From Crocinitomicaceae bacterium (GTDB lineage Bacteria; Bacteroidota; Bacteroidia; Flavobacteriales_D; Crocinitomicaceae), in contig JADJGJ010000002.1 of the NCBI GenBank assembly GCA_016708105.1, positions 186,001-250,000 on the forward strand: a DNA stretch of 64,000 nt, read 5' to 3'. A program made the position numbers and the translations under genes. Of this stretch, positions 50,972 to 60,439 are shown one piece after another. Positions within the stretch are counted from its first letter, which is position 1. Each line of letters starts with the position of its first letter. Below the pieces are notes generated by a model that had not been told where the DNA came from, made no database searches, and saw nothing but the letters and a program-made list of their open reading frames with translations.

Positions 50972-53608
50972 ATGAGATTAACAATTATTATCAGTTTTCT
51001 GTTTCATTGTCTTGTTAGTTTGAGTCAATTGCCTATGAATCTCAAGTATGACCAACTTGAATATTCTTATGATTCTGCCACGGTTCTGGTTTATTCTAAA
51101 TCAAAATCTGCTGTGTTTGATTTGAGAACCGATAAATTTTTAATTGATTTTACAAAGGATGTTGTTGTCAATTATCCATTCACAAATTTTTACCTGAAAA
51201 TTGCCTTAAAGAAAGGTGAATTATCAATTTATGATTTTAGCAATCAACATGAATTTTATCAGGTGACAGATAGAGATTCATTTATTTATATAGGTATTGA
51301 AGATCCCCGAATTCAGCCTGGTTTGATGTCAATGAATGGAGTTATGAATACAGATTTTCCAACGGTGGAATCTCCGTGTAAATGGTCAAAAATATCTTGC
51401 ACAAAAGTCACTCATGATATCTATATTCTCAACGCATACAAAACACATATTTATAATGAAACTGAGAATCTTCCAAATGATGATTTTATTGATGGATTTA
51501 ATTCTTCAGGTGTTTATTTGGTCTCTGAAAAAAAGTGGTTAATTGACCCTGTTTATCACGCTTGTTATTCATTAAATGATTATTATTTCTGTGCCAGACA
51601 AACGCTGGTACCAAATTATCGTGATGGGGGAGAAATGATCAGAACCCCTAGTTATGAATACAGTTGGGATCTCTACCACTACACGGATGAAAAAATGAAT
51701 TTAATTGTGGGTGATGCGTATGAAATAGAGCCGGATTTAATTGCGCGAATTATGCGGGTTGATTCTGTGATGAGTTTGAATAATGACAAATCTCTATTTG
51801 AATTTATTGATGCCGGTAAAAGAGGAATACTCAGTTTTCAACTTTATTCGGGAGGTTATTTTGGTGAACAGACATTTCATTGCAAAATATTATTGGATGC
51901 AAAATATAATTTAGTGGTTTATTCAGAGATGTTGAGCAGATTAGTTGTCTCTGAATTGAAAGATACATTGAGTCATACTATGTATAAAATTAGATTTGAT
52001 GAGAAAGGGTTCGGGTTGCGTAAACAATTTCAAATTGATGATAATTTTTCATTCGATGCTCCTGAAGCCCCGGCAGAAAATTGGAAAGAGTTTTTGGTCC
52101 TTTATCCTTCTAGTTCAAATAAACTATTTTATCAAGTGATATTTAGTAATGAAACTGAGTCATACACGTTGTCAGAAATATCATCAGAAAATCCAAATAC
52201 CGAATTGAGCAATATTGGTGTGAGTAAAATAAATGACTCACTTGTATTGGTGAATTTATATGTACAAGATAATCGCATAGAGGTTGTGCACAGTGAAGTT
52301 CATCCTGATGAAGATTCAGTTGATAAGGATGGAAATACAATTTACTATGAGCCAAATCCTTCTGAAATTAGCTCAGGCGTTTTTAATTATCAAAACGGCA
52401 ACTGGTTTATTGAGCCGCAATATGCTAAAGTTATTCAAACAGCTAATGGTTGGATATGTGTTATTGAAAGCGAAAACGATCAGAGTACTTATACGATATC
52501 TTTATTAGATGCACGGGGTGAAACAGTGTTCTCATCAAAGCTACCTGAAGATATTATATTGAATGATTATTTAGAATATCTATCTCCCTATAAAAATACT
52601 GATACCGTTTTTTTGGCGCCAAATGGATTTCAATCACATCAAAAATGGAATACACCAAATCAAATGTATTACGCTCGTTTTAATGGAAAGTACAGCTTGT
52701 ATAATCCGGGTAGATTTTTTGAAAATGAGTACTTCGTAAAGCCCTACGATTTCATTCACGTTCATCCACAGTTAGATATTTTAATTGCTATTGAAAATGA
52801 TTCACTTTATTTTAGTTCACCTTTTGTTTCAACCTCGATGAAAGCTGAAGGCGCAGAACTGGTTTATAAACAATACGCAGATTTCAATGATCCGTATGAA
52901 GCCTGGGAATTGACAACTATTTATCAGGGACAAGCTACGGTTGATGGAACAAAAGAAGTTTGGGGTTCTCAAATCACAACCATATCCATTCAAATTTCTG
53001 AAAATGAAATTATCATCAACGATTGTACGCCAGATTCAAGAGTTTCTTTTTGCCCTGAATGTTATAATGAAAACGATGAAATATACACCTCACAAACTAT
53101 GTTCTATACTGAGAATTCTTCAGTTTGGAGACGAACAGAATATGGATGGATTAAAGCTAGCCCATATTATGCCGGTATTGAAAAATTAAAACATGGTGAG
53201 TACATTGCGCACTCAGGAAAATTTCTCTCATCTGTTATTTATGATGGACTTGGAGTATTGCACGGTAATGATGATGTACTCACCGAAATCCCATCTCGCT
53301 ATTTCCTCCTTGACTCCAATTTCAACGCAATTCCCTTCATGGATTATTTTGATTTTGCCTACATTGAAGATTTGGGTTTTGGCTTAAAAGTGCAGTTCAA
53401 TCCGGGTGAAAAATATTTTTTTATGACTTATGATCATCGTGGCATAACCAATGCTGAATGGGATGATTTTACATTAGAAAACGGAAAATTGAAAGCCATC
53501 ATTCATACCCAATATGAAGTTGATGAAAATGGTGAATTGGTTTTGGATGAATTTGGCAATCCTATTGAAGCGGTTTCAGAAACTATCAAGTTTTTTAAGT
53601 TGAGATAG
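50972..53608 (+). CDS. Large secreted protein with WG-like repeats
   Basis: An 878-residue protein with a signal peptide (LTIIISFLFHCLVSLSQ). The body is beta-rich with spaced units such as KKWLIDPVYHACYSLNDYYF, GNWFIEPQYAKVIQTANGW and LDARGETVFSSKLPEDI, which resemble WG repeats. There is no sorting domain at the C-terminus (it ends SETIKFFKLR). Low similarity to characterised proteins is expected; function unknown. Confidence 0.6.
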   Translation: MRLTIIISFLFHCLVSLSQLPMNLKYDQLEYSYDSATVLVYSKSKSAVFDLRTDKFLIDFTKDVVVNYPFTNFYLKIALKKGELSIYDFSNQHEFYQVTDRDSFIYIGIEDPRIQPGLMSMNGVMNTDFPTVESPCKWSKISCTKVTHDIYILNAYKTHIYNETENLPNDDFIDGFNSSGVYLVSEKKWLIDPVYHACYSLNDYYFCARQTLVPNYRDGGEMIRTPSYEYSWDLYHYTDEKMNLIVGDAYEIEPDLIARIMRVDSVMSLNNDKSLFEFIDAGKRGILSFQLYSGGYFGEQTFHCKILLDAKYNLVVYSEMLSRLVVSELKDTLSHTMYKIRFDEKGFGLRKQFQIDDNFSFDAPEAPAENWKEFLVLYPSSSNKLFYQVIFSNETESYTLSEISSENPNTELSNIGVSKINDSLVLVNLYVQDNRIEVVHSEVHPDEDSVDKDGNTIYYEPNPSEISSGVFNYQNGNWFIEPQYAKVIQTANGWICVIESENDQSTYTISLLDARGETVFSSKLPEDIILNDYLEYLSPYKNTDTVFLAPNGFQSHQKWNTPNQMYYARFNGKYSLYNPGRFFENEYFVKPYDFIHVHPQLDILIAIENDSLYFSSPFVSTSMKAEGAELVYKQYADFNDPYEAWELTTIYQGQATVDGTKEVWGSQITTISIQISENEIIINDCTPDSRVSFCPECYNENDEIYTSQTMFYTENSSVWRRTEYGWIKASPYYAGIEKLKHGEYIAHSGKFLSSVIYDGLGVLHGNDDVLTEIPSRYFLLDSNFNAIPFMDYFDFAYIEDLGFGLKVQFNPGEKYFFMTYDHRGITNAEWDDFTLENGKLKAIIHTQYEVDENGELVLDEFGNPIEAVSETIKFFKLR

Positions 53609-53613
53609 ACTCT

Positions 53614-54192
53614 TTATTTTCCCATCATCCGCTTCACATACTTTCCAATAATATCAAATTCAAGATTAACAACAGAACCAACTTTCAGCGTGTGAAAATT
53701 GGTATGCTCAATGGTGAACGGAATGATGTGAACAGAAAATAATTTATCTTCTGAACGCACCACGGTTAATGAAACTCCATTTACGGTTATAGATCCTTTT
53801 GCAACAGTTACATCATCAAAATCATACGTGAAAACAAATTCAGTACTGCCTTCATGATGATGAATTTCAATGCAAATTCCTGTAGTATCAACATGTCCTT
53901 GAACAATGTGTCCGTCTAAACGTGAACCTACTTTTGTGCAACGTTCTACATTCACTAAATCACCCACCTGAAGCTGACCTAAATTGGTGCGTTTGAGTGT
54001 TTCATCTATTGCCGTCACGGTATATTCATTATTTTGAATTGAAACCACCGTGAGGCAACATCCGTTATGCGCTACACTTTGATCTACTTTTAATTCGTGC
54101 GTAAATGGGCATGAAGACGTAAAATGGATATTGGTTTTGTCGCGTTCAATTTTTTCAACGCGCGCCATGGATTCTATTATTCCGGTAAACAT
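53614..54192 (-). CDS. ribE: Riboflavin synthase, alpha chain
   Basis: A 192-residue enzyme that dismutates two 6,7-dimethyl-8-ribityllumazine molecules to riboflavin. The N-terminal MFTGIIE and the duplicated lumazine-binding halves are clear: VAHNGCCLTVVSI in the first and GSITVNGVSLTVV in the second, with GHIVQGHVDTTG between. The ATG at 54192 directly abuts the stop codon of the upstream T9SS type B gene (TAA-ATG), implying co-transcription. No FMN riboswitch was recognised. Confidence 0.95.
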   Translation of the reverse strand: MFTGIIESMARVEKIERDKTNIHFTSSCPFTHELKVDQSVAHNGCCLTVVSIQNNEYTVTAIDETLKRTNLGQLQVGDLVNVERCTKVGSRLDGHIVQGHVDTTGICIEIHHHEGSTEFVFTYDFDDVTVAKGSITVNGVSLTVVRSEDKLFSVHIIPFTIEHTNFHTLKVGSVVNLEFDIIGKYVKRMMGK

Positions 54193-56805
54193 TTAGTGTG
54201 AATTGATTATTTGAATATTGCCTTGAAATGATCTTGGAATCAGACCTTCTAATTTTATTTCGTAAACTGTTACGGAGTAAAAATAAACTCCATCATTTAA
54301 TGGTTTTCCACCGTCTCTGTCAGTACCATCCCAGTTCAAGTCAGGGTCATTGGTTTGAAAAACTAATTTACCCCATCGGTTGAATACTTGAAAATCTACG
54401 CTGTCAACAAATTTATAAGGCAGCAATGGATGATACAAATCGTTGATTAAATCATCATCCGGCGTAAACACATTGGGCAACACATAATATCCTTCACAAT
54501 TGTCAATACACACTTTGTTTGACGGCACACTTTCATTGTTGTATTGAATTGAATCAAGTGCAGTGATGTAATAACATCCGGCAATACTACCGCGATCTTT
54601 GTGAGTATAGAATGTATCTAGATCTGATGAAAAACTGATGAGTAATTCAAGAGAATCTCCTGAGAATGGAGCAAAATATAAATTGTACCGTGTAACATCA
54701 TCAGCACAAAGGTTGTTTGGATTGGTCCATGAAATATAGGTTTCTTCCAAATCGCAATCACCGGCAATAAATGCAGTAGGAGCACATGGTGCCGTCAGGT
54801 CTACCGGTTCAGCGCAGGCCTCTTGTGACCAGTTGATAATTGGTGTGATGATGCCATCAGCGGTGTATGCACCTATGCTTTTAATTTTATAACAATAAGA
54901 TATTCCGTTGATCAGTCCGGTGTCAGTGAAATTTTGCAAAGTGGATGATCCTATCAGATTAAAAATTCCGCTGCCGGCAAATGTTTCTTTATAAATTTCA
55001 TAGAGGGTGTTGGTCCATGGCACTTGCTCATTCCAGTTTATCGTGATGGCATTGTCGCTTGGTGTAAGTGTAATGAAAATAGAAGATGCATCAAGGGATG
55101 AGCCTATCAAAATATTGTTGCTGTACATTTCAACGCGGTATGTATATGGAAGATTTTCTGTGTTCAATGTAAGATCTGCAAATGCGGTATCAGCATCTTC
55201 AATCAATATTTCCTGTGGTGTGGTGAGCACTAAGGTTTCTGCTCCACCTCCATAATTTTCTGAGCGATATAACTGGTAATGGTATGGACCAGGATACAAA
55301 AAAGCATTCAATTCTTTTGGATACGACCAAAGAATAGAATCTTTTCCTGTAGACAGGTTTGTTTCGTAAACGCTTACGTTGGTCAATACCGGAATTTCAA
55401 AATTCAGATGTTCGCAGTCCTGAATTGATACGCAACTTTCTACACCTGATTCATTAACGGCTGTTACCAAATAGCAATATTCATTTCCAACGGTGAGTGT
55501 AGAATTATCGGTGTAAGTTGGAAGAGTACTTGTGCCAATTTGTGTATATCCCATCAGTTGTGCTGTGCCGTTTGCACAACAATTATCAATGCTGTTGGTG
55601 CTGTCAATACTTCGGTAAATAGTGTAATGATCAATGTCGGCACATGAAGATGCGTCCCAGGAAAGTACCATTGAATTTCCGGAAGGAGTGACTGAAAAAT
55701 TTTCAACTGGCGGAATATTGACTTTAATTTTATACGTACTCAAATCTGAAAGCTGTACTCCGGGATCATTGTCTTCAGCGTGAATGATGATGTTGTATGT
55801 TGCATTAGACGCATCAGCACAGGTTGGTTCCCATAAAAATGTTCCGGTTACACTATTCACTGCAGATATTTCTGCAAATGTTGCCGGATTTGCCGGAAGA
55901 TGAAAAACTGCACCGGTAGCATACAAGGTAATAACATCTCCAGCATCCGGGTCAGTAGCGGTAAATTGAATGGACAGGGAATCTCCTGCAAAAACGCAGG
56001 TGTCCGGTTTGTCTGTGATATCCGGAGGATTATTTGAACATGCTTGCACTGTAAGTTGCATATCCTGAACCACTGCACCAACATAAAAACCATTGCGCCA
56101 TTCTGAAATTTTGATGGCTAAATTATATTCTCCGGGTATTTGCGGCATGTCCCAACACAATGTTCCGGTAATTGAATCAATACTCATGGTTCCTCCTCCG
56201 GCGGCGTCAGGCCATTTGTAAATAACCGGAATTTGCATTTCAAGACAATCTTCTCCACGACAAGGTACCAATGAATAACTTAAGCTATCGCCATCAGGGT
56301 CGTAGGCTGATAAGTTATAGCAATACATCTGATTCAAGCAAGCAAATTCTGGACAAGGACAATCTTCTATAACTAATGAATTATTGGGGTTGCCAATAAA
56401 AGGTGAGATGATTAATTCAGTTTGAATGCAAAATACTTTATCTACTGAATTAGTAATATTAATCACGCCGGCATTTCTATTTGGGTCTTCAACACTAATA
56501 ATGTATGATGATGGTCCGGTATACGTATGTTGTCCAATGTACGTATTGATTTGAACGTCATACAAGGTGATGTATTCTATATTAACTCGTGGAATAGTAT
56601 CGTATGATCCGTCTCCCCATTGTATTTCTAGTTCGGGCCGGTCAGCTTCACTGCTGGTTTTTGTACATGTGGTTACAGTGAATTCATACGTGGTGCCGTA
56701 CAAATGACGATACTTAATGGTGCCCGAACGGTTGTGCGTAGCCAATGCAGATGCACTCTGAATCAGAAAAAGCAGTAAGACAATATATTTAAATCTTATT
56801 ATCAC
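54193..56805 (-). CDS. Secreted Fn3-type protein with gliding-motility (T9SS type B) C-terminal domain
   Basis: About 870 residues. GTG 56805 is chosen because it gives a clean signal peptide (IIRFKYIVLLLFLIQSASALA) and lies 8 bases after a -7 box; the frame is open further upstream to 56991. The protein has Ig/cadherin-like and fibronectin III-like modules with Cys pairs. It ends in the CHU_C domain (YVLPNVFTPDDDLIND, VFNRWGKLVFQTND, LNDGVYFYSVTVYE). It is likely an exported adhesin-like surface protein. Confidence 0.85.
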   Translation of the reverse strand: MIIRFKYIVLLLFLIQSASALATHNRSGTIKYRHLYGTTYEFTVTTCTKTSSEADRPELEIQWGDGSYDTIPRVNIEYITLYDVQINTYIGQHTYTGPSSYIISVEDPNRNAGVINITNSVDKVFCIQTELIISPFIGNPNNSLVIEDCPCPEFACLNQMYCYNLSAYDPDGDSLSYSLVPCRGEDCLEMQIPVIYKWPDAAGGGTMSIDSITGTLCWDMPQIPGEYNLAIKISEWRNGFYVGAVVQDMQLTVQACSNNPPDITDKPDTCVFAGDSLSIQFTATDPDAGDVITLYATGAVFHLPANPATFAEISAVNSVTGTFLWEPTCADASNATYNIIIHAEDNDPGVQLSDLSTYKIKVNIPPVENFSVTPSGNSMVLSWDASSCADIDHYTIYRSIDSTNSIDNCCANGTAQLMGYTQIGTSTLPTYTDNSTLTVGNEYCYLVTAVNESGVESCVSIQDCEHLNFEIPVLTNVSVYETNLSTGKDSILWSYPKELNAFLYPGPYHYQLYRSENYGGGAETLVLTTPQEILIEDADTAFADLTLNTENLPYTYRVEMYSNNILIGSSLDASSIFITLTPSDNAITINWNEQVPWTNTLYEIYKETFAGSGIFNLIGSSTLQNFTDTGLINGISYCYKIKSIGAYTADGIITPIINWSQEACAEPVDLTAPCAPTAFIAGDCDLEETYISWTNPNNLCADDVTRYNLYFAPFSGDSLELLISFSSDLDTFYTHKDRGSIAGCYYITALDSIQYNNESVPSNKVCIDNCEGYYVLPNVFTPDDDLINDLYHPLLPYKFVDSVDFQVFNRWGKLVFQTNDPDLNWDGTDRDGGKPLNDGVYFYSVTVYEIKLEGLIPRSFQGNIQIINSH

Positions 56806-56813
56806 CAGACTAG

Positions 56814-56821
56814 CAAAGTTA
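56814..56821 (-). promoter_or_regulatory. -7 box of the T9SS type B gene
   Basis: Minus strand TAACTTTG, 8 bases before GTG 56805. It decides the start codon of the gene, because the upstream in-frame ATGs would be outside the transcript. Confidence 0.5.
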
Positions 56822-56957
56822 GCAAAAAGCAAGGCGCCTTTATGCATATTAACGAAAGAAGGGGGTCGTTTGTTGATTGTACTATATCTAATTCTGAATT
56901 TTGCATCAGGGATATCTTGTAAAATAGATACCTTTAAGGCAAAAATTTTGTAGATAT

Positions 56958-58370
56958 ATGTTTTTATTCCCTCAATATAGTGCAAAGCCAAAAACAGATA
57001 ATCTGGTATGGCTGGTGGCTGAAGATGATAATCTGAAAAATCTAAAACTGGACAAAAACCAGACGCAGTTTTTAAAAGATGCTTTCAAAAAAGAAAACAT
57101 GGTGGTAATGCATCATTACGGATTGATGAATATCTATTGCAAAGTTGAAAATCTGAAAGCAGATGCAGATAAAGAAAAACTTCGTGTGCTTGGTTATAAA
57201 ACTTATGAAGCTTTGAAATCTAAATGTGAAACGGCGCATATCAAAAGTGAATCTGCTTTTGCACTTGAATTATTTGTTGAGGGATTTGCGTTGGGATCAT
57301 ATGAATTCATCAAGTATTTTACTAAGCCCAAAGAACAAAAACTTCAATCTATCACGCATGATAATTCAAAGGCTGATTTAAAGAAGGTGGAAACAATTGT
57401 TGATGCTACTTTATGGGCGCGTGATCTCATCAATGAACCGGTGAATGTTATTAATGCACCACAATTGGCAAAAGAAATTGTGAAAAAATGTAAGGGCACT
57501 AGCATACATCATGAAGTTTTGGGTCAGGCAAAAATTGAAGCCTTGAAAATGGGTGGTATTCTTGCGGTGAATAAAGGATCTGTTGATGAAGCCACTTTTA
57601 CCATTTTAGAATACAAACCAAAAAAAGCAAAAAATAAAAAACCTATTGTATTGGTTGGAAAAGGAATTGTTTATGATACCGGAGGTTTGAGTTTAAAACC
57701 AACCAAAGGCTCAATGGACAATATGAAATGTGACATGTCTGGGGCAGCAGCTATGGCAGCTACGGTTATTGCATGTGCTAAACTTGGTGTCAATTTGCAT
57801 TTGGTTGCGCTGATTCCTGCAACTGATAATCGTCCGGGAGGCAATGCTTATACTCCTGGTGATGTCATTAAAATGTTTGATGGTACGACAATAGAAGTTT
57901 TAAATACAGATGCTGAAGGACGAATGATTCTTGCTGATGCCTTGTCTTACGCCAAAAAATATAAACCTGAATTGGTGATTGATGCCGCAACGCTTACTGG
58001 TGCGGCTGCTGCTGCAATCGGACCATTTGCTTCTATTGTGATGGGTAATGCTTCGCAAAAAGAATTTGATGCTCTGAGTAAAGCTGGTTTTGCAACGCAT
58101 GACAGGGTAGTGCAATTTCCATTTTGGAGTGAATACAAAGATGAAATGAAATCAACCATCGCAGATATGAAAAATGTTGGTGGCGCGTATGGAGGTATGA
58201 TAACTGCCGGAAAATTTCTGGAACATTTTACTGATTATCCTTATATCCATATTGATATCGCAGGGCCAGCTTTTACAACTAGTCGTGATTCATACAGAGG
58301 GCTGGGCGGAACAGGTTGTGGTGTCAGATTGTTAGTTGAATATCTTTCAGGTAAAGCAAATGGAAAATAA
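56958..58370 (+). CDS. pepA: Leucyl aminopeptidase (M17 family)
   Basis: A 470-residue cytosolic dizinc aminopeptidase. The catalytic domain carries VGKGIVYDTGGLSLKP (Lys and Asp metal ligands), NMKCDMSGAAAM and the family signature NTDAEGRMILADAL. The N-terminal domain is shorter than in E. coli PepA. It removes N-terminal residues from peptides. A weak -7 match TACCTTTA is 22 bases upstream. Confidence 0.95.
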   Translation: MFLFPQYSAKPKTDNLVWLVAEDDNLKNLKLDKNQTQFLKDAFKKENMVVMHHYGLMNIYCKVENLKADADKEKLRVLGYKTYEALKSKCETAHIKSESAFALELFVEGFALGSYEFIKYFTKPKEQKLQSITHDNSKADLKKVETIVDATLWARDLINEPVNVINAPQLAKEIVKKCKGTSIHHEVLGQAKIEALKMGGILAVNKGSVDEATFTILEYKPKKAKNKKPIVLVGKGIVYDTGGLSLKPTKGSMDNMKCDMSGAAAMAATVIACAKLGVNLHLVALIPATDNRPGGNAYTPGDVIKMFDGTTIEVLNTDAEGRMILADALSYAKKYKPELVIDAATLTGAAAAAIGPFASIVMGNASQKEFDALSKAGFATHDRVVQFPFWSEYKDEMKSTIADMKNVGGAYGGMITAGKFLEHFTDYPYIHIDIAGPAFTTSRDSYRGLGGTGCGVRLLVEYLSGKANGK

Positions 58371-59409
58371 ATTGATACGTGTTGGTATTACTGTTGGTGA
58401 TATCAATGGGGTTGGCATTGAAGTAATCATGAAAACTCTCAATGATCACATGGTATATGCTAATTCAATTCCGATTATTTACGGAAGCTCAAAAACTTTT
58501 TCCTTTCATAAAAAAGCCTTGGGTCAAAATGAATTTAATTACCTCGTGATTAAAAACGCGGCGGAAGCAAAACCCAAAAAAGTGAATTTGATAAATTGTT
58601 GGGATGAGGAAATAAATATTGTGTTGGGTGAAAAAAATTCCAGCGGCGGAAAATATGCTATTAAATCTCTCTCCATGGCACTGGATGATTTAAAAGCAGG
58701 CAGAATTGATACACTGGTTACTGCGCCCATTAATAAAGATTGTGTGCGTGAGGCTGGTTTTGAATTCCCGGGACATACAGAATATTTGGCGCATGAATTT
58801 GGATCTAAAGATATGTTGATGCTCATGGTGGCGGGTGATTTGAGAGTTGGTGTTGTTACCGGTCACGTGCCTTTGAAAGATGTAGCGTCATCAATTACGA
58901 AAGAGAAAATTGAATCTAAATTAAATCTATTATTAGCTTCACTCAAAAAAGATTTTGTAATCACCAAACCGCGCATTGCTGTACTGGGGCTGAATCCTCA
59001 TGCCGGTGATAGAGGTACTTTGGGAACTGAAGAAATTGATACGATTATTCCGGTAATACAAAAATTCCGTGATGAAGGTGAAATGGTTTTTGGACCCTAT
59101 TCTGCTGATGGGTTTTTTGGCTCATCCAATCTTAAAAACTTTGATGCAATTTTAGCTATGTATCATGATCAGGGATTAACCGGCTTTAAATCTATATCAT
59201 TTGATGAAGGAGTCAATTTTACAGCTGGCTTATCAATTGTACGAACAAGTCCTGACCATGGAACAGCGTATGACATTGCCGGTAAAGATAAAGCGTCTCC
59301 AACATCTTTTAGAAACGCTTATTACTTAGCTTTAGATATTTTTGAAAACAGACAGAATTTCAAGCTATTACAAGATAATGCGCTTCAAAAACAGGCACCG
59401 GTAAAGTGA
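58360..59409 (+). CDS. pdxA: 4-hydroxythreonine-4-phosphate dehydrogenase
   Basis: A 349-residue enzyme of de novo pyridoxal phosphate synthesis that oxidises 4-phosphohydroxy-threonine. Start ATG 58360 overlaps the pepA stop by 11 bases (58336 is an alternative upstream ATG). Motifs: VGITVGDINGVGIEV, FPGHTEYLA (His metal ligand), VLGLNPHAGDRG and MYHDQGL. Length is normal. Confidence 0.95.
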   Translation: MENKLIRVGITVGDINGVGIEVIMKTLNDHMVYANSIPIIYGSSKTFSFHKKALGQNEFNYLVIKNAAEAKPKKVNLINCWDEEINIVLGEKNSSGGKYAIKSLSMALDDLKAGRIDTLVTAPINKDCVREAGFEFPGHTEYLAHEFGSKDMLMLMVAGDLRVGVVTGHVPLKDVASSITKEKIESKLNLLLASLKKDFVITKPRIAVLGLNPHAGDRGTLGTEEIDTIIPVIQKFRDEGEMVFGPYSADGFFGSSNLKNFDAILAMYHDQGLTGFKSISFDEGVNFTAGLSIVRTSPDHGTAYDIAGKDKASPTSFRNAYYLALDIFENRQNFKLLQDNALQKQAPVK

Positions 59410-59423
59410 AATTTTTGAATTGC

Positions 59424-59455
59424 TTGAATTTTTCAGAATTTTATTTCTACCTTTG
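59424..59455 (+). promoter_or_regulatory. Promoter of the DUF177-rpmF operon
   Basis: -33 TTG at 59424-59426, 21-base spacer, -7 TACCTTTG at 59448-59455. Transcript start near 59461, 15 bases before GTG 59476. Confidence 0.65.
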
Positions 59456-59475
59456 CCCCTCTTATTTCTTAGGCA

Positions 59476-60027
59476 GTGGCGAAGAAAAGTGAATATGCAA
59501 TCGGGTTTACCGGTCTGTCAGACGGACTTCACCACTTCAACTTTGAGATTGGAAAATTGTTCTTTGAAGCTTTTGAAAATACTGAAATTAAAGATGGAAA
59601 GGTAACCGTGAATCTTTCACTTGAAAAGAAACCCAATATGATGCTTGCGCATTTTGAAATGAAGGGTGACGTGATGGTGATGTGTGATCGTTGTACAGAT
59701 GATTTCTATCTACCGGTGAATGGAGCGTATGATTTGGTATACAAGTTTGCTGATGAAGATTATGATGATGAAAATATTATCACCGTTTTACCTTCTCAAA
59801 CAAGTATAGATATTGCTCAACCTGTGTATGAATTCATTATACTTTTGTTACCAACCAGACGGTTGCACCCAAAAGGTAAATGCAATGCACAAATGCTGGC
59901 CGACATTGATAAATATCTCATTGTTGAAGAAAAAAAACAAGAGATCAGTAAGGAAGCTTCTGAAGGAGAAGTTGACCCGCGGTGGGCAGCTTTAGAAAAA
60001 TTGAAAAATAACAAGAATAAAAAATAA
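59476..60027 (+). CDS. DUF177 (YceD-family) protein
   Basis: A 183-residue protein with a GTG start. The DUF177 pattern is present: VMCDRCTDDFYLPVNGAYDLVYKF with CxxC, then a C-terminal tail (RWAALEKLKN). YceD proteins are encoded upstream of rpmF in many bacteria and are involved in 23S rRNA maturation. The stop is 6 bases before rpmF, so the pair is one operon. Confidence 0.88.
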   Translation: MAKKSEYAIGFTGLSDGLHHFNFEIGKLFFEAFENTEIKDGKVTVNLSLEKKPNMMLAHFEMKGDVMVMCDRCTDDFYLPVNGAYDLVYKFADEDYDDENIITVLPSQTSIDIAQPVYEFIILLLPTRRLHPKGKCNAQMLADIDKYLIVEEKKQEISKEASEGEVDPRWAALEKLKNNKNKK

Positions 60028-60033
60028 AAAGCG

Positions 60034-60225
60034 ATGGCACATCCTAAGAGAAAAATCTCAAAAACACGCAGAGATAAAAGAAGAACGCACGATAAAGCCG
60101 TAGCAAAAAATATAGCTACATGTCCTACAACCGGACAACCTCATTTATTCCACCACGCTCACTGGCATGAAGGTAAACTTTACTACAGAGGAAAAGTGGT
60201 GATGGAGAAAGAAGTAGCTGTATAA
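60034..60225 (+). CDS. rpmF: 50S ribosomal protein L32
   Basis: A 63-residue basic ribosomal protein with the conserved N-terminus AHPKRKISKTRRDKRR. The zinc-binding Cys pattern of many L32 proteins is reduced: ATCPTTG near residue 30, followed by a His-rich stretch (HLFHHAHWHEG). It follows DUF177 by 6 bases. Confidence 0.96.
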   Translation: MAHPKRKISKTRRDKRRTHDKAVAKNIATCPTTGQPHLFHHAHWHEGKLYYRGKVVMEKEVAV

Positions 60226-60248
60226 GGCTATTTTAATACAAGTACTGG

Positions 60249-60288
60249 AAGGATAACTACTGCCTATTAAGCAGAGTTGTCCTTTTTT
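60249..60288 (+). terminator. Strong terminator after rpmF
   Basis: AAGGATAACT (60249-60258) / AGTTGTCCTT (60275-60284) plus an inner CTGC/GCAG pair, 7-base loop, then a T run. It separates rpmF from fabH. Confidence 0.85.
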
Positions 60289-60387
60289 AGTTTTTACGCT
60301 TTTTATTGATTTCCATTCTATTTTGCATAAAATCCCATCAATTTTTACCTTTTTTGGGTTATTTCCCGCCAATTTTTACAATTTTGA

Positions 60388-60395
60388 TACATTTG
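60388..60395 (+). promoter_or_regulatory. -7 box upstream of fabH
   Basis: TACATTTG, 44 bases before ATG 60440. The spacing and absence of a clear -33 TTG make this moderate. Confidence 0.4.
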
Positions 60396-60439
60396 TACTT
60401 GTAGATTTTACAATTACCGATTAACTAACGAATACGTGA

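Noticed and set aside
56806..56991. Upstream extension of the T9SS type B gene to 56991
   Set aside because: The -7 box at 56814-56821 places the transcript start downstream of those codons, the signal peptide begins at GTG 56805, and the extension would overlap pepA.
60249..60288. The hairpin after rpmF as a riboswitch for fabH
   Set aside because: It is a simple stem followed by a T run, best explained as the rpmF terminator; no aptamer-like structure was recognised.
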